64,000 nucleotides of DNA from Cupriavidus basilensis (GTDB taxonomy: Bacteria > Pseudomonadota > Gammaproteobacteria > Burkholderiales > Burkholderiaceae): assembly GCF_000832305.1 (NCBI RefSeq), contig NZ_CP010536.1:2232001-2296000 (forward strand), written 5' to 3'. The notes beneath the pieces are model-generated. The model was not told the DNA's origin, made no database searches, and saw only the letters and a program-made list of their open reading frames with translations. Both the position numbers and the translations under genes were made by a program. Positions 41,201 through 51,120 of the stretch are shown here, piece after piece. The first letter of the stretch is position 1. Every line of letters starts with the position of its first letter.

Positions 41201-42316
41201 TCAGTCCAGCAATTGGTCGGCCGGCGTGTATTCGTAGCCAAGCGCCTTTGCCACCGCCTTGTACGTCACTCGGCCCTCACACACATTCAAGCCGGCCTTC
41301 AGGTGCTTGTCCTCAGCAAGCGCGCGCTTCCATCCCTTGTCCGCCAACGCGGCCGCGTGGCCGATGGTTGCATTGTTCAGCGCGAACGTTGAGGTTCTGG
41401 CGACGGCTCCAGGCATATTCGCAACGCAGTAATGCACCACGCCGTCCACCACATAGGTCGGCTCCGTGTGGGTGGTGGCGTGCGATGTCTCGAAGCATCC
41501 GCCCTGGTCGATCGCAACGTCGACGACAACCGCGCCGGTCTTCATCCTTGCCACCATGCCGCGTGTAACAAGTTTAGGTGCAGCTGCCCCCGGTAACAGA
41601 ACGCTTCCGATCACCGCGTCGGCGTCCAGTACCGACTCTTCGATGTTGTGTCCGCTGGAGTAAAGCGTCGTGACGCGATTGCCGAAGATCAAATCGAGTT
41701 GCCGCAGGCGGTCCACGTTCCTGTCCAAAATCGTGACTCTGGCCCCCATGCCGATAGCTACCTGCAAGGCGTGCGCCCCCACGACGCCCGCACCAATCAC
41801 GACGACATGCGCCGGAGCGACGCCGGGTACGCCAGCGAGCAGCAAGCCCATCCCGCCCTTTGACTTTTCAAGGTTGGCCGCAGCCACCTGGACGGACATT
41901 CGGCCCGCTACCTCGCTCATGGGTGCCAGCAATGGCAGGCCGCCGCTGGGCCCGGTAATCGTCTCGTAGGCGATGCAGACGGCGCCGGACTTCAAGAGAT
42001 CCGCCGTTTGCTCGCGATCCGGGGCCAGATGCAGATACGCATAAAGAATCTGTCCCGGTCGCAGCATGGCGCGCTCGGCAGCTTGCGGCTCCTTGACCTT
42101 GACGATCATGTCGGCACGGGCGAATACATCGCCTGCGTCGCCACATACCGCCGCTCCGGCCGCGATGTAGGCTTCATCCGCCAGGCCGATCGCCACGCCA
42201 GCGCCCGACTGGACCAGCACCTGGTGGCCCCGGCTTGTCAATTCCCGTGTACTGGCCGGAGTCAGTCCGACCCGATACTCCTGATCCTTGATTTCCTTTG
42301 GCACGCCGATCAGCAT
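41201..42316 (-). CDS. ald: Alanine dehydrogenase, 371 aa
   Basis: NAD-dependent reversible oxidative deamination of L-alanine to pyruvate and ammonia. Opening MLIGVPKEIKDQEYRVGLTP is diagnostic; substrate Lys75 in IVKVKEP and catalytic His96 in YAYLHLAPD are present, and the NAD-binding loop is VVIGAGVVGAHALQVAIGMGA. Complete length. It is a single gene in opposite orientation to the IS debris before it; the IstB fragment lies only seven bases from its end. It could feed pyruvate to the nearby dehydrogenase complex, by inference. Confidence 0.95.
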   Translation of the reverse strand: MLIGVPKEIKDQEYRVGLTPASTRELTSRGHQVLVQSGAGVAIGLADEAYIAAGAAVCGDAGDVFARADMIVKVKEPQAAERAMLRPGQILYAYLHLAPDREQTADLLKSGAVCIAYETITGPSGGLPLLAPMSEVAGRMSVQVAAANLEKSKGGMGLLLAGVPGVAPAHVVVIGAGVVGAHALQVAIGMGARVTILDRNVDRLRQLDLIFGNRVTTLYSSGHNIEESVLDADAVIGSVLLPGAAAPKLVTRGMVARMKTGAVVVDVAIDQGGCFETSHATTHTEPTYVVDGVVHYCVANMPGAVARTSTFALNNATIGHAAALADKGWKRALAEDKHLKAGLNVCEGRVTYKAVAKALGYEYTPADQLLD

Positions 42317-42470
42317 TTTCTGCCTCTATCCAGTTGTTATCGAGATTTGGCCCGACCTCGGCAAATCGGATTTCAAGAGAAGCGCGCATATGAACAAGAC
42401 CTCGCGCGCAGACTCGGGCACGCTAAATGCTTCTCCTTGGCTTGGCTTACCCCAAACCAAGCTGCACCAA

Positions 42471-42818
42471 CTAACAAGTGACATGCAGGACGGCATTGGT
42501 CCGGTCGGGGTGCTCCTTCAGATCGGCGATGGCCTCTACCGTCGGCACTATCACCAGTTTGACGCGCCGCCGCCGAGCCTCGCGCTTGACCTCGCCCATG
42601 ACTGGCAGCGCCCCGGTCCCTGTTCCAATCACCAGCCTCCGGCATTTCCAAGGTATATCCTCCGCCACCGACAGCGGCGTGTGGCCAAAAGCCTGGCGAA
42701 AAGCCTTGGATGGCTTCTTCTTGCGCTTGCGGATCTTTCCGTTATCAATTACGACGTCGTGCCCATAGGTCACACCATCAATTTGGATTGAGCCGAAGGA
42801 AAAACCTTGGAAGCGCAT
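42471..42818 (-). CDS. Mth938/NDUFAF3-like domain protein, 115 aa
   Basis: A compact alpha/beta domain: IQIDGVTYGHDVVIDNGKIRKRKKK, then HTPLSVAEDIPWKCRRLVIGTGTGALPV, ending VPTVEAIADLKEHPDRTNAVLHVTC (each quoted in part). This fits the DUF498/Mth938 family whose bacterial role is unknown; the mitochondrial relative NDUFAF3 assists complex I assembly. The start is set at 42818; the frame is open to 42851. It is divergent from the acyl-CoA synthetase operon. Confidence 0.8.
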   Translation of the reverse strand: MRFQGFSFGSIQIDGVTYGHDVVIDNGKIRKRKKKPSKAFRQAFGHTPLSVAEDIPWKCRRLVIGTGTGALPVMGEVKREARRRRVKLVIVPTVEAIADLKEHPDRTNAVLHVTC

Positions 42819-42995
42819 CAAAAACCCTCGCTCCTGTGCTGGCAGCCGCACGGCGGCTCACCCCCCCGCGTGTCGCCGCCCGGCAAGATCATTATAGGTT
42901 GAGGGAAGCCGTCACTTGGCCCCGGATTCGATTTCGCGCACCTTCCCGTTGCGTGTCTAGAAGGCTATATTGATGCCAATGGGAAGTGAGGAACG

Positions 42996-44762
42996 ATGGA
43001 ATCTTCGTCGATTATCCACAAGACAGCCTCCGATCTGCGGTTAGCGCCCAACCTGGGCGACTATGAAGCCGAGCGCCGCGTTTTTTCCTGGGCTGCCGTG
43101 AGCCGCGAGCTGGCGGACCAGCCGCAAGGCGCGTTGAATATCGCGTGGCAGGCGGTGGATCGCCATGCCGCCAGTAGCTTACGCGGCAAGGCGGCTTTTC
43201 GCATCCTGGCCCGCGGCACACCCACCCACTTCGTCACTTACGGCCAGTTGTCCGCGCTCACCAACCGATTCTGCAATGTGCTGCGAGACCTGGGCGTTGG
43301 CAAGGGCGAACGTCTGTTCATTCTTGCCGGCCGCATCCCGGAACTCTACATCGCCATACTTGGCAGCCTGAAGAACGGCACTGCAGTTTCGCCGCTATTC
43401 TCGGCTTTCGGCCCCGATCCCATCGCCACGCGCGTCAACCTCGGCGAAGGGGCTGTGCTGGTGACAACCGATATGCTCTTCGAGCGCAAGATTGCCAAAT
43501 GGCGCGACCGCATGCCGAGCTTGAAGCACGTGTTGCTGGTGGCAGAGGACGGCGGCACCACGGCAGTGCCGGGGACCCTCGACCTTTCTTCGCTGATGGC
43601 CAGCGCGTCGGACGCTTGCGAGATCACGCCGACCACGGCCGAGGACATGGCGCTATTACATTTCACCAGCGGCACCACGGGCACGCCGAAGGGTGCCGTC
43701 CACGTGCATGGCGCCGTCTTGACCCACTGGTCTACCGGCAGATATGCGCTTGACCTGCATGTCGACGACATCTACTGGTGTACCGCCGATCCCGGCTGGG
43801 TGACGGGCACTTCCTATGGCGTTATCGCTCCGCTGCTGCACGGCGTGACGTCGATCGTTGATCGGGAAGAGTTCGACGCCGAGCGCTGGTACGCCATCCT
43901 CCAAGACGAAGGCGTGAGCATCTGGTACACGGCGCCTACGGCGATTCGGATGCTGATGAAAGCCGGTGCCGACATCGCAAAGAAATATGCCTTCCCTCGG
44001 CTGCGCTTTGCCGCCAGCGTCGGCGAGCCGTTGAACCCGGAGGCCGTATGGTGGGGCAAGCAGGTGCTGGGCTTGCCGTTCCACGATAACTGGTGGCAGA
44101 CCGAGACTGGCGGCATCATGATTGCCAACACGCCCGCCTTCGATATCAAGCCCGGCTCGATGGGCCGGCCGCTGCCGGGCGTAGAGGCTGCGATCGTGTC
44201 GCGGCAGGCAGACGGCAGCGTGCAGGTAATAGAAGCACCCAACAAGGAAGGCGAACTGGCCCTCAAGCGCGGCTGGCCATCGATGTTCCGCGGATATCTC
44301 AACAGCGAGGAGCGCTACCGCAAGAGTTTTTCCGGCGAGTGGTACCTGACCGGGGACTTGGCGCGGCGCGATGCGGATGGCTACTACTGGTTTGTCGGCC
44401 GCGCCGACGACGTCATCAAGTCGGCTGGACACCTGATCGGACCGTTCGAGGTCGAGAGTGCACTGATGGAACATCCGGCCGTAGCCGAGGCCGCCGTGAT
44501 CGGCAAGCCGGACCCCATAGCTGGCGAGGTGGTCAAGGCGTTTGTGTCGCTGAACAATGGTTTCGAACAAAGCGAAGCCTTGCGCATGGCGTTGCTGGGC
44601 CACGCCAGAACACGGCTCGGCGCGGCCGTCGCGCCAAAGGAGATTGCCTTCCTGACCCAGCTTCCGCGCACGCGCAGCGGCAAGATCATGCGCCGGCTGT
44701 TAAAGGCGCGCGAGCTGGGCTTGCCCGAGGGCGATACATCGACACTGGAAGCCGGGCCATGA
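42996..44762 (+). CDS. Acetate/acyl-CoA ligase (AMP-forming), 588 aa
   Basis: Activates a short carboxylic acid to its CoA thioester. The P-loop-like [32 protein letters not shown] and [20 protein letters not shown] motifs and the C-terminal [12 protein letters not shown] with the acetylatable Lys are typical of acetyl/propionyl-CoA synthetases. It is about 60 residues shorter than housekeeping Acs. Its stop overlaps the next start (ATGA), so it is translationally coupled to the dehydrogenase E1alpha gene. Substrate not fixed by sequence. Confidence 0.9.
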   Translation: MESSSIIHKTASDLRLAPNLGDYEAERRVFSWAAVSRELADQPQGALNIAWQAVDRHAASSLRGKAAFRILARGTPTHFVTYGQLSALTNRFCNVLRDLGVGKGERLFILAGRIPELYIAILGSLKNGTAVSPLFSAFGPDPIATRVNLGEGAVLVTTDMLFERKIAKWRDRMPSLKHVLLVAEDGGTTAVPGTLDLSSLMASASDACEITPTTAEDMALLHFTSGTTGTPKGAVHVHGAVLTHWSTGRYALDLHVDDIYWCTADPGWVTGTSYGVIAPLLHGVTSIVDREEFDAERWYAILQDEGVSIWYTAPTAIRMLMKAGADIAKKYAFPRLRFAASVGEPLNPEAVWWGKQVLGLPFHDNWWQTETGGIMIANTPAFDIKPGSMGRPLPGVEAAIVSRQADGSVQVIEAPNKEGELALKRGWPSMFRGYLNSEERYRKSFSGEWYLTGDLARRDADGYYWFVGRADDVIKSAGHLIGPFEVESALMEHPAVAEAAVIGKPDPIAGEVVKAFVSLNNGFEQSEALRMALLGHARTRLGAAVAPKEIAFLTQLPRTRSGKIMRRLLKARELGLPEGDTSTLEAGP

Positions 44763-45781
44763 CAGCGGTTGACCATCCAGCCCCGGCGCCGCCAAGCGGT
44801 CCGGTACCGTACGATAAAGTCGTCGCGCTCGACTTGCTGCGCGACATGCTGCGCATCCGCCGGCTCGAAGAAAAGTGCGCAGAATTATATGATGCGGGCA
44901 AGATACGCGGCTTCCTGCACCTTTACATCGGTGAGGAGGCCGTCGGTGTCGGCGTGCTGCATGCGCTTGCACCGGAGGACAACGTCGTCGCCACCTACCG
45001 CGAGCACGGCCACGCACTGGTTCGCGGCATGGACATGGGCGTGCTGATGGCCGAGATGTACGGCAAGCAGCAAGGCTGCGCCCGCGGGCGCGGCGGCTCC
45101 ATGCATCTGTTCGACCGGGCGACCAGGCTCTTCGGCGGCAATGCCATCGTCGGCGGCGGCCTGCCGCTGGCTGTGGGCCTCGCGCTCGCCGAGAAGATGC
45201 AGGCGGGACAGCGCGTGACGGCCTGCTTCTTCGGCGACGGCGCCGTCGCCGAAGGCGCGTTTCACGAATCGATGAATCTGGCCTCGCTGTGGAAGCTGCC
45301 GGTCCTCTTCTGCTGCGAGAACAATCTCTACGCGATGGGTACGGCCCTGGAGCGGCACGAGTCCCAGACGGATCTCTGCGCCAAGGCAGCGTCCTACAAT
45401 ATGACAGCTGTGGCCGTGGATGGCATGGACATCGTCGCGGTGCACGAGGCGGCACGGGATGCGGCGGCGCACGTCAGAAGCGGCGCCGGGCCGGTATTCC
45501 TCGAACTGCGCACCTACAGGTTTCGCGCGCACTCGATGTACGATGCCGAACTCTACCGTCAGAAGGCCGAGGTCGAGGCGTGGGAGGAGTGTGGCCCGAT
45601 CCATACATTCACCGCGCGTTTGAAGGCCGGCGGCAAGCTGGCGGAAGAGGAATTTCTCGCCCTTGATGCCGCGGCGAACGCCGAAGTGGCCAAGGCCGAA
45701 GCCTTCGCCGAGGCGGGCACCTGGGAACCTGTCGAGGATCTCTTGAAGGACGTTTACACGCCCGCGGGAGCAACTCGATGA
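44759..45781 (+). CDS. 2-oxoacid (pyruvate/acetoin-type) dehydrogenase E1 alpha subunit, 340 aa
   Basis: Thiamine-diphosphate subunit that decarboxylates the 2-oxoacid. The TPP motif is [17 protein letters not shown]...CENN (GDG to NN). Also [25 protein letters not shown] and RGGSMHLFD, the last typical of PDH/acetoin dehydrogenase E1alpha, and the phosphorylation-loop-like RFRAHSMYD. Overlaps neighbours at both ends by four bases. It acts with the E1beta and E2 encoded next. Confidence 0.94.
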   Translation: MTAVDHPAPAPPSGPVPYDKVVALDLLRDMLRIRRLEEKCAELYDAGKIRGFLHLYIGEEAVGVGVLHALAPEDNVVATYREHGHALVRGMDMGVLMAEMYGKQQGCARGRGGSMHLFDRATRLFGGNAIVGGGLPLAVGLALAEKMQAGQRVTACFFGDGAVAEGAFHESMNLASLWKLPVLFCCENNLYAMGTALERHESQTDLCAKAASYNMTAVAVDGMDIVAVHEAARDAAAHVRSGAGPVFLELRTYRFRAHSMYDAELYRQKAEVEAWEECGPIHTFTARLKAGGKLAEEEFLALDAAANAEVAKAEAFAEAGTWEPVEDLLKDVYTPAGATR

Positions 45782-46749
45782 GCCGCCTCAGCTACCGCGA
45801 CGCGCTGCGCGAGGCCCTGCGTGAAGCGCTCGCGAACGATCCACGCGTCTTCCTGATGGGCGAGGACGTGGGGCGCTACGGCGGCACCTATGCGGTCTCC
45901 AAAGGGCTGCTCGCCGAGTTCGGGCCCGAGCGCGTACGCGATACGCCGCTCTCCGAGCTCGGCTTCACTGGCGCCGGCATCGGTGCGGCGCTGGGCGGCA
46001 TGCGTCCTATTGTCGAGGTGATGACAGTCAACTTCAGCCTGCTGGCGCTCGATCAGATCGTAAATACGGCAGCGCTCTATCACCATATGTCCGGTGGACA
46101 GTTCTCCGTCCCGCTCGTAGTACGCATGGCCACCGGCGCTGGCCGCCAGGTGGCGGCCCAGCATTCGCACAGCTTCGAGGGATGGTATGCCGGCATACCC
46201 GGTGTCAAGGTGCTGGCGCCGGCCACCATCGAAGACGCGCGGCATATGCTCGCACCGGCGCTGGCCGATCCGGATCCGGTACTGATCTTCGAACATGCTG
46301 CCCTCTACAATATGGAGGACGAATTACCCGACGTGTCCGGCGTGGATATCCGCTCGGCGAAGGTGCGACGCGAGGGCAAGGACGTGGCCATCGTTGCCTA
46401 CGGCGGCACGCTGGCGAAGGCGCTGCAGGCGGCCGACACGCTCGCAGCCAAGGGCATCGCCGCCGAAGTGATCGACCTGCGGGTGTTGCGCCCGCTGGAC
46501 GATGCAACGATCATGGCCTCGGTCGCCAAGTGCCGCCGCGCAGTGATCGTCGACGAGGGCTGGCGTAGCGGCAGCCTCGCCGCCGAAGTGATGGCGCGCA
46601 TTGTCGAGCAGGTCTTCTACGAACTGGACGCGCCGGTGGCGCGGGTGTGTTCCGAGGAGGTGCCGATCCCCTATGCCAGGCACATGGAAGAGGCGGCGCT
46701 GCCCCAGGCCGGCAAGATCGTCGCCGCAGTGAAGCAATTGCTTTCATGA
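45778..46749 (+). CDS. 2-oxoacid dehydrogenase E1 beta subunit, 323 aa
   Basis: Partner of E1alpha. Opening [20 protein letters not shown], then [40 protein letters not shown] and [16 protein letters not shown] are diagnostic of pyruvate/acetoin dehydrogenase E1beta (transketolase-type fold). Full length. ATGA overlap with E1alpha indicates strict coupling. Confidence 0.94.
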   Translation: MSRLSYRDALREALREALANDPRVFLMGEDVGRYGGTYAVSKGLLAEFGPERVRDTPLSELGFTGAGIGAALGGMRPIVEVMTVNFSLLALDQIVNTAALYHHMSGGQFSVPLVVRMATGAGRQVAAQHSHSFEGWYAGIPGVKVLAPATIEDARHMLAPALADPDPVLIFEHAALYNMEDELPDVSGVDIRSAKVRREGKDVAIVAYGGTLAKALQAADTLAAKGIAAEVIDLRVLRPLDDATIMASVAKCRRAVIVDEGWRSGSLAAEVMARIVEQVFYELDAPVARVCSEEVPIPYARHMEEAALPQAGKIVAAVKQLLS

Positions 46750-46795
46750 ACTCCTCCCTGCCCTCGCCGCCCCTCGCAAGGACGGGCGTGCCAAA

Positions 46796-47950
46796 ATGAT
46801 CGAGTTCAGGCTGCCCGCGCTGGGTGCCGACATGGACGAGGGCACGCTCCTTGAATGGACCGTGAAGCCCGGCGATCCGCTGAAGAGGGGCCAGGTGGTT
46901 GCTGTCGTTGATACCAGCAAGGCGGCCGTCGAAGTTGAGTGCTGGCATGAAGGTACGGTGGCCGAGTTGATCGTCACGCCTGGTGCGAAAATCCCCGTTG
47001 GCACGCTCATGGCGGTTTTCCTCGAACCGGGTGAGACACCCGGGGCCGCAAGGCCTGCGACCGGACCCGCCGATGCGCCGGCGCCATCCGCCGCCCACGG
47101 GCTGCCCGGCATCGCTATGGCACCGCCGACGCGACACATGGTTTCCCCCGCAGCGCGCAAGTCCGCGCTGGAACTCGGTATCGATATTGACGCCGTTTTC
47201 GCCACGGACCCCAATGGCATAGTAAAACTTGCAGATGTGGAGCGGGCAGTACGAGAAAGGGCCGCAGCACCAGTCGACAAATCCGCCGGCATCAGGAAAG
47301 CCATCGCCGTGGCGATGGCGCGCTCGAAGCGAGAGATCCCCCACTACTACGTGGGCGAGACGATCCCCCTGGGGGCGACGCTGGCCTGGCTCACGCGGGA
47401 GAACGCGAATCGTCCGATGGCCGAGCGCCTGCTACCGGCAGCGCTGCTAATCAAAGCGGTGGCTGTCACTCTGAAGAACTACCCCGAACTCAACGGCTTC
47501 TTTCGCGACGAGGTATTCCATGCCGTGTCGCAAGTGCATGTCGGCGTTGCAATCTCGCTGCGCCAGGGCGGGCTGATCGCGCCGGCACTGCTCGACGCAG
47601 ACACCAAGCCGCTGACACTGCTGATGCGGGAATTGAGCGACCTGGTGAAGCGCTGCCGGGCCGGATCGTTGAGAAGCTCCGAGATGGCAATGCCGACAAT
47701 CACCGTGACCAACCTCGGAGACCAGGGTGCGGAAGCAGTGTTCGGCGTCATATACCCGCCCCAGGTGGCGTTGGTGGGAATTGGTCGCGTGATAGAGCGG
47801 CCCTGGGCCGAGAACGGCGAGCTTAAGGTGGTCCCGGCAGTCACCGCCAGCTTGTCGGCCGATCACCGCGTCTCCGATGGTCATCGCGGCGCCCTGTTCC
47901 TCGTCGAACTTCGCGAACTGCTGCAACACCCCGAGGAACTGAACCAATGA
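46796..47950 (+). CDS. Dihydrolipoamide acyltransferase (E2), 384 aa
   Basis: Three domains are visible: a lipoyl domain at 1-75 with the lipoylated Lys in [11 protein letters not shown]; a peripheral-subunit-binding domain at about 115-150 ([20 protein letters not shown]); and a catalytic domain at about 165-384 ending with the active-site motif ADHRVSDGH. The lipoyl Lys sits in DTSKA rather than the usual DKA. No E3 gene is in the window, so a dihydrolipoamide dehydrogenase must come from elsewhere. Its stop overlaps the acyl carrier protein start. Confidence 0.93.
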   Translation: MIEFRLPALGADMDEGTLLEWTVKPGDPLKRGQVVAVVDTSKAAVEVECWHEGTVAELIVTPGAKIPVGTLMAVFLEPGETPGAARPATGPADAPAPSAAHGLPGIAMAPPTRHMVSPAARKSALELGIDIDAVFATDPNGIVKLADVERAVRERAAAPVDKSAGIRKAIAVAMARSKREIPHYYVGETIPLGATLAWLTRENANRPMAERLLPAALLIKAVAVTLKNYPELNGFFRDEVFHAVSQVHVGVAISLRQGGLIAPALLDADTKPLTLLMRELSDLVKRCRAGSLRSSEMAMPTITVTNLGDQGAEAVFGVIYPPQVALVGIGRVIERPWAENGELKVVPAVTASLSADHRVSDGHRGALFLVELRELLQHPEELNQ

Positions 47951-48195
47951 AGGATGCCGATATCCGCGCCGTCGCCCTGGCCACCCTCCGCTCGATCGCG
48001 CCCGAGGTAGAAGCGGAGAAACTTCGCCCGGATCGTCCGCTGCGGAAACAGGTGGACCTTGACTCGATGGACTGGCTCAATTTCCTGATTGACTTGCACG
48101 AGAAGCTGGGCGTGGAAATTCCAGAGTCCGACTATGCCAGGCTGGTTACCCTTGACGATGTTGTCGCTTATATTGCGAACGCAACGGGGAATTAG
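47947..48195 (+). CDS. Acyl carrier protein-like (phosphopantetheine-binding) protein, 82 aa
   Basis: An 82-residue four-helix carrier: the phosphopantetheine Ser lies in VDLDSMDWLNFLIDLHEKLG, followed by IPESDYARLVTLDDVVAYI. It overlaps the E2 stop by four bases and is the last gene of the synthetase-E1-E2 operon. The presence of a dedicated carrier suggests that the acyl group made by the complex, or by the synthetase, is passed to a protein-bound thioester. That role is inferred; the carrier pairing has no enzyme partner in the window. Confidence 0.88.
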   Translation: MKDADIRAVALATLRSIAPEVEAEKLRPDRPLRKQVDLDSMDWLNFLIDLHEKLGVEIPESDYARLVTLDDVVAYIANATGN

Positions 48196-48284
48196 TTCTA
48201 CTATGTCACAAATTAAGCGGACCATCCATTGATGCGCAGCACGGGCAAAGGGTCAGAATTCGGTGAAAATCAACACTCGCCCCC

Positions 48285-48372
48285 CCATCGCTTGCACAAC
48301 AGTTGCGCCGCGCTAGATGGCCGCGACGAACAGCTGCTGCGATGAATCACCGACTCTAGCATCGCCGCCATC
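48285..48372 (+). pseudogene. Short relic of a cyclase-family gene
   Basis: The plus strand reads LHNSCAALDGRDEQLLR, stop, ITDSSIAAI, nearly the same as LHNSCAALDGRDERLLQWITDSG of the intact cyclase gene at 51462-52508, which lies on the other strand. About 88 bases match at roughly nine in ten positions. Confidence 0.7.
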
Positions 48373-48393
48373 CGAATGGCTTCTTGATCGTGG

Positions 48394-48744
48394 TCATTCG
48401 AGATCGGCGTCGACTCGTGCGATAAGGCCTTCGGCATTTATGAACATCTCCAGCAAACCGATCTCGTGCCCAAAATCGCCGGTGAAATCGACCCGCACGC
48501 GCGCCCGATTTTCGTCGCGGATCGCAATCGACAGAAAGCGAGTCACAGTGTGATAGCCGATGAAATACCGCTCGATATAGTCGCGGACGCCCGCATGGCC
48601 ATCGAAACGGTCGCCGGTAGACGGATCATCGATCACCGCCTCTGGCGTGAACAGAGACAGCGCGCGTTCGACATCAAAAGCGTTCGTTGCGGCGATCAGT
48701 GCGTCAGCGGCTTTGCGCAGTTTCTCATTCTGTTGGATCATCAC
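48394..48744 (-). CDS. NTF2/SnoaL-like protein, 116 aa
   Basis: Small alpha+beta barrel: LIAATNAFDVERALSLFTPE, VIDDPSTGDRFDGHAGVRDY and VRVDFTGDFGHEIGLLEMF are typical of SnoaL-like polyketide-cyclase or ketosteroid-isomerase-type folds. It is directly downstream of a VOC-family gene on the same strand. Substrate unknown. Confidence 0.8.
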   Translation of the reverse strand: MMIQQNEKLRKAADALIAATNAFDVERALSLFTPEAVIDDPSTGDRFDGHAGVRDYIERYFIGYHTVTRFLSIAIRDENRARVRVDFTGDFGHEIGLLEMFINAEGLIARVDADLE

Positions 48745-48745
48745 A

Positions 48746-49162
48746 TCAACTCCCGTGCTGCCAACTTTTGTAGACGAACTCTAGGCTGTAGCCGTCCAAG
48801 TCCGTGACTTGCGCCGCATTGTATCGAGGATCGTAGTGAAGTTGCGGTCCGGGCGGATGGATCTCAGTCGCGCCGGCCGCCAATGCTTCTGCGTAAGCAG
48901 AGCTGACCATCTGTTCGGAGTCTGCAACGAAGCCGACGTGCACGGCGCACGGCGCCGCCGTACCCTGCCTCTGCCGGAAAAATATACGGCCCTTTGTGCA
49001 GAAGCCCTTCAGGTAGGGATGACCTGCCAGGCCGTCCTCGCCGTCATAGTCGAGGAGGTTGGGGATTTCGAGGATCGGAGGCACCCTCTCATAGAAGGCA
49101 ATCGAACGATCGATGTCACTGACGGTAAGAAAGATGTGATCAAGCGTGGAGACATTCCTCAA
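48746..49162 (-). CDS. VOC-family (glyoxalase/extradiol dioxygenase fold) protein, 138 aa
   Basis: The frame begins with LDHIFLTVSDIDRSIAFYER, the metal-binding His region of the VOC fold, and ends with VTDLDGYSLEFVYKSW with the Glu ligand; a second His-type region is HVGFVADSEQM. One or two metal ligands are visible. It overlaps the SDR fragment stop by four bases and the SnoaL-like gene follows immediately. Confidence 0.85.
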   Translation of the reverse strand: MRNVSTLDHIFLTVSDIDRSIAFYERVPPILEIPNLLDYDGEDGLAGHPYLKGFCTKGRIFFRQRQGTAAPCAVHVGFVADSEQMVSSAYAEALAAGATEIHPPGPQLHYDPRYNAAQVTDLDGYSLEFVYKSWQHGS

Positions 49163-49617
49163 ATAATGTAGCCGCCGGCGACTTCGATCGACTGGCCGTT
49201 GATCCAGCCGCCATCCTCCGTCAGCAGAGAGGCGATTACCCGGGCGACGTCCTCCGACTCCCCCACGCGCCCGAGGGCTGTCTGGGAAGTCAGTACGGCT
49301 TCGAACTCAACACTCAGCCCGCCACCGAGTTCTGTTCGGATCGCTCCAGGCGATACGGCATTAACCCGAACGCGACGGTCACCGAACTCCTTGGCCATGT
49401 ATCGGGTCAGCACCTCCAATCCGCCCTTAAACATGGCATAGGGCGCAACACCAACAGTCGCCACACGAGTGGTCGCGCTGGTGAGGTTGACGATGCCTGC
49501 GCCCTCCCTCAACAGCGGCAGCCGTGTCTGAGTCAGGAAGAATGGGCCTTTCAGATGCACGCCCATCAAACCATCGAACTGGGCCTCGGTGACGGCTTCG
49601 ATGGGGTTGTACAGACC
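49159..49617 (-). pseudogene. SDR-family gene, N-terminal third missing
   Basis: From about residue LYNPIEAVTEAQFDGLMGVH onward the frame is a standard SDR with TSATTRVATVGVAPYAMFKG (Tyr-x-x-x-Lys) and EDGGWINGQSIEVAGGYII. The N-terminal cofactor-binding half (TGxxxGxG) is absent; in its place the same frame carries a TnsA-like piece. The original gene was cut by the transposon. The C-terminal part still overlaps the VOC gene, so this was an operon. Confidence 0.8.
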
Positions 49618-49638
49618 ATATCCGGCATAGCCTGATGC

Positions 49639-49950
49639 GGCGCTAAGCTCTGCGCTCTGCTTTGCACCCTCATCGATCATTGGATTGGGTAGGAGTACCA
49701 ATTCTTGGCGATCTGCGTAAGACACCAAGTAGTCGGCGAGGTAGCGTCTGCCGCGAAACTGAATGAACCCAGGACGCTCACAAAAGCGGCCGATTGCCGG
49801 ATCGGATTCGATCAACACCCATTGGTCGAACGCGCAGCGTCAGTAGAGGGTCAGCCGCCGCTTCAGCTTCGGGCTGAAGGCTTCTAGGCGGTGCGAGCCA
49901 CGCGGCCGGACGAGTGCAATCGGCTCCGTTATGTGCAGAGAATCTTCCAT
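49639..49950 (-). pseudogene. TnsA-like endonuclease fragment (Tn7-like element relic)
   Basis: The minus frame from ATG 49950 reads PIALVRPRGSHRLEAFSPKL, KRRLTLY, a TGA stop at 49842, then RCAFDQWVLIESDPAIGRFC and ERPGFIQFRGRRYLADYLVS, YADRQELVLL. FCERPGF...LADY...YADR is the pattern of TnsA N-terminal nuclease domains in Tn7-like elements. It is broken by the stop and by the fusion to the SDR gene at about 49630. Confidence 0.7.
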
Positions 49951-49989
49951 AAGATCAATGCCTTACGAGCGGGATTGGAAGTCTAGGAC

Positions 49990-50070
49990 GCCAATTGACA
50001 AAATTAATCCGGACTTATGCGAATTGACGGTTTTGCTTCGTTTTGAGTGGAAGCAATATTGTCAATTCGC
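49990..50070. repeat. Repeated 21-base motifs, likely Tn7-like transposon end
   Basis: GCCAATTGAC (49990), GCGAATTGAC (50019) and, inverted, GCGAATTGAC (ending 50070) each start a 21-base unit. The second and third units match at 18 of 21 positions and face one another across ten bases. Multiple transposase-binding repeats beside a TnsA-like gene start (49950) mark an element end. The stretch 50071-50278 shows no gene. Confidence 0.65.
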
Positions 50071-50278
50071 CGGCCTGGCTTCTATATTCAGCGCGGTTTC
50101 GGCGGGATTCCGGAGTGACAGAATTACTTCGTTCTACGCCTGGCCATTCAGAATGGTACATCTCCATAGCGTGGATGAAGTGGGCTTCCCCCTGATGCGA
50201 AAGCCCTCCCCCCCGTTCGGCTCTCACTCCGCGGCCCTCCGCTGGGTGATGCCTCCCTAGCATTCCAGCCAGAACAGC

Positions 50279-51058
50279 TCAATTCTGCAAGAATTCCAGC
50301 ACGGCGTCCGTGAACCCTTCGACCTGCTCGAGGTTCGAAAGGTGCGCAGCGTCCAGTTCGGCATAACGTGCGCCCGGAATCTTCTGCGCCAAATACTGGC
50401 CGTCGTGCGGCGGCGTGGGGATGTCGCCGGAGCCGGCGATCACCAGCGTCGGGCGGGTGATGCCTGCCACGGCATCGCGCAGATCCGAGTCCCGCACCGC
50501 GCGACAGTTGGCGGCGTAGCCGGCGGCATCGGTGGCGGACAACATGGCTTGCAGCAATTGCACCAACGCGGGCTGGCCCGCGGCGTAGCCCGGCGTCAGC
50601 CATTTGTCGACCACGGCGTTGGCGATCGAACCCACACCGTCGCGTTCCACAGCGGCTGCGCGATTCGTCCAGTTTTCCGCTGGGCCAATATAGGCAGCCG
50701 TGTTGCACAGCACAACCTTGTCGAATCGGCCGGCATGGTTCAGCGCAAGCCACATGCCCGTGATGCCGCCCATCGAGAGGCCGCAGAAATGCGCGCGATC
50801 GATCTTCAATGCGTCGAGCAATGCGATCACATCTTCGCCGAGCTGCGGGATCGTGTACGGACCAGGCGTGACGGACGACTGGCCATGGCCGCGCGTGTCG
50901 TAGCGCAGCACGCGGAAGTGTTTGGCGAAGGCCTCGATCTGCGGATTCCACATGTCGAGGTTGGTGCCAAGCGAATTGGCCAGAACGAGGACGGGAAGCG
51001 TGTCGTCCCCGTCGAGGCGGTAGTGCAGGCGCACGCCAGGAAATTCAGCAAAGGGCAT
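50279..51058 (-). CDS. pcaD: 3-oxoadipate enol-lactonase, 259 aa
   Basis: Hydrolyses 3-oxoadipate enol-lactone to 3-oxoadipate in the beta-ketoadipate pathway. Alpha/beta hydrolase with nucleophile Ser in FCGLSMGGITGMW, Asp in VIAGSGDIPTPP and His in DAAHLSNLEQ; the opening LHYRLDGDDTLPVLVLANSLG is typical of PcaD. It lies downstream of catC on the same strand, so these two catalyse successive steps. No catA or catB in the window. Confidence 0.9.
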   Translation of the reverse strand: MPFAEFPGVRLHYRLDGDDTLPVLVLANSLGTNLDMWNPQIEAFAKHFRVLRYDTRGHGQSSVTPGPYTIPQLGEDVIALLDALKIDRAHFCGLSMGGITGMWLALNHAGRFDKVVLCNTAAYIGPAENWTNRAAAVERDGVGSIANAVVDKWLTPGYAAGQPALVQLLQAMLSATDAAGYAANCRAVRDSDLRDAVAGITRPTLVIAGSGDIPTPPHDGQYLAQKIPGARYAELDAAHLSNLEQVEGFTDAVLEFLQN

Positions 51059-51120
51059 GAACGATAGCAGGTTAAGGGCGCGGCGGACAAGGCGCGCGCC
51101 GGATTGACGGAACGGCGGCC

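Noticed and set aside
47947..48195. Fatty-acid synthesis acyl carrier protein (acpP)
   Set aside because: Its location coupled to E2, not to fab genes, and the divergent helix II argue for a special-purpose carrier.
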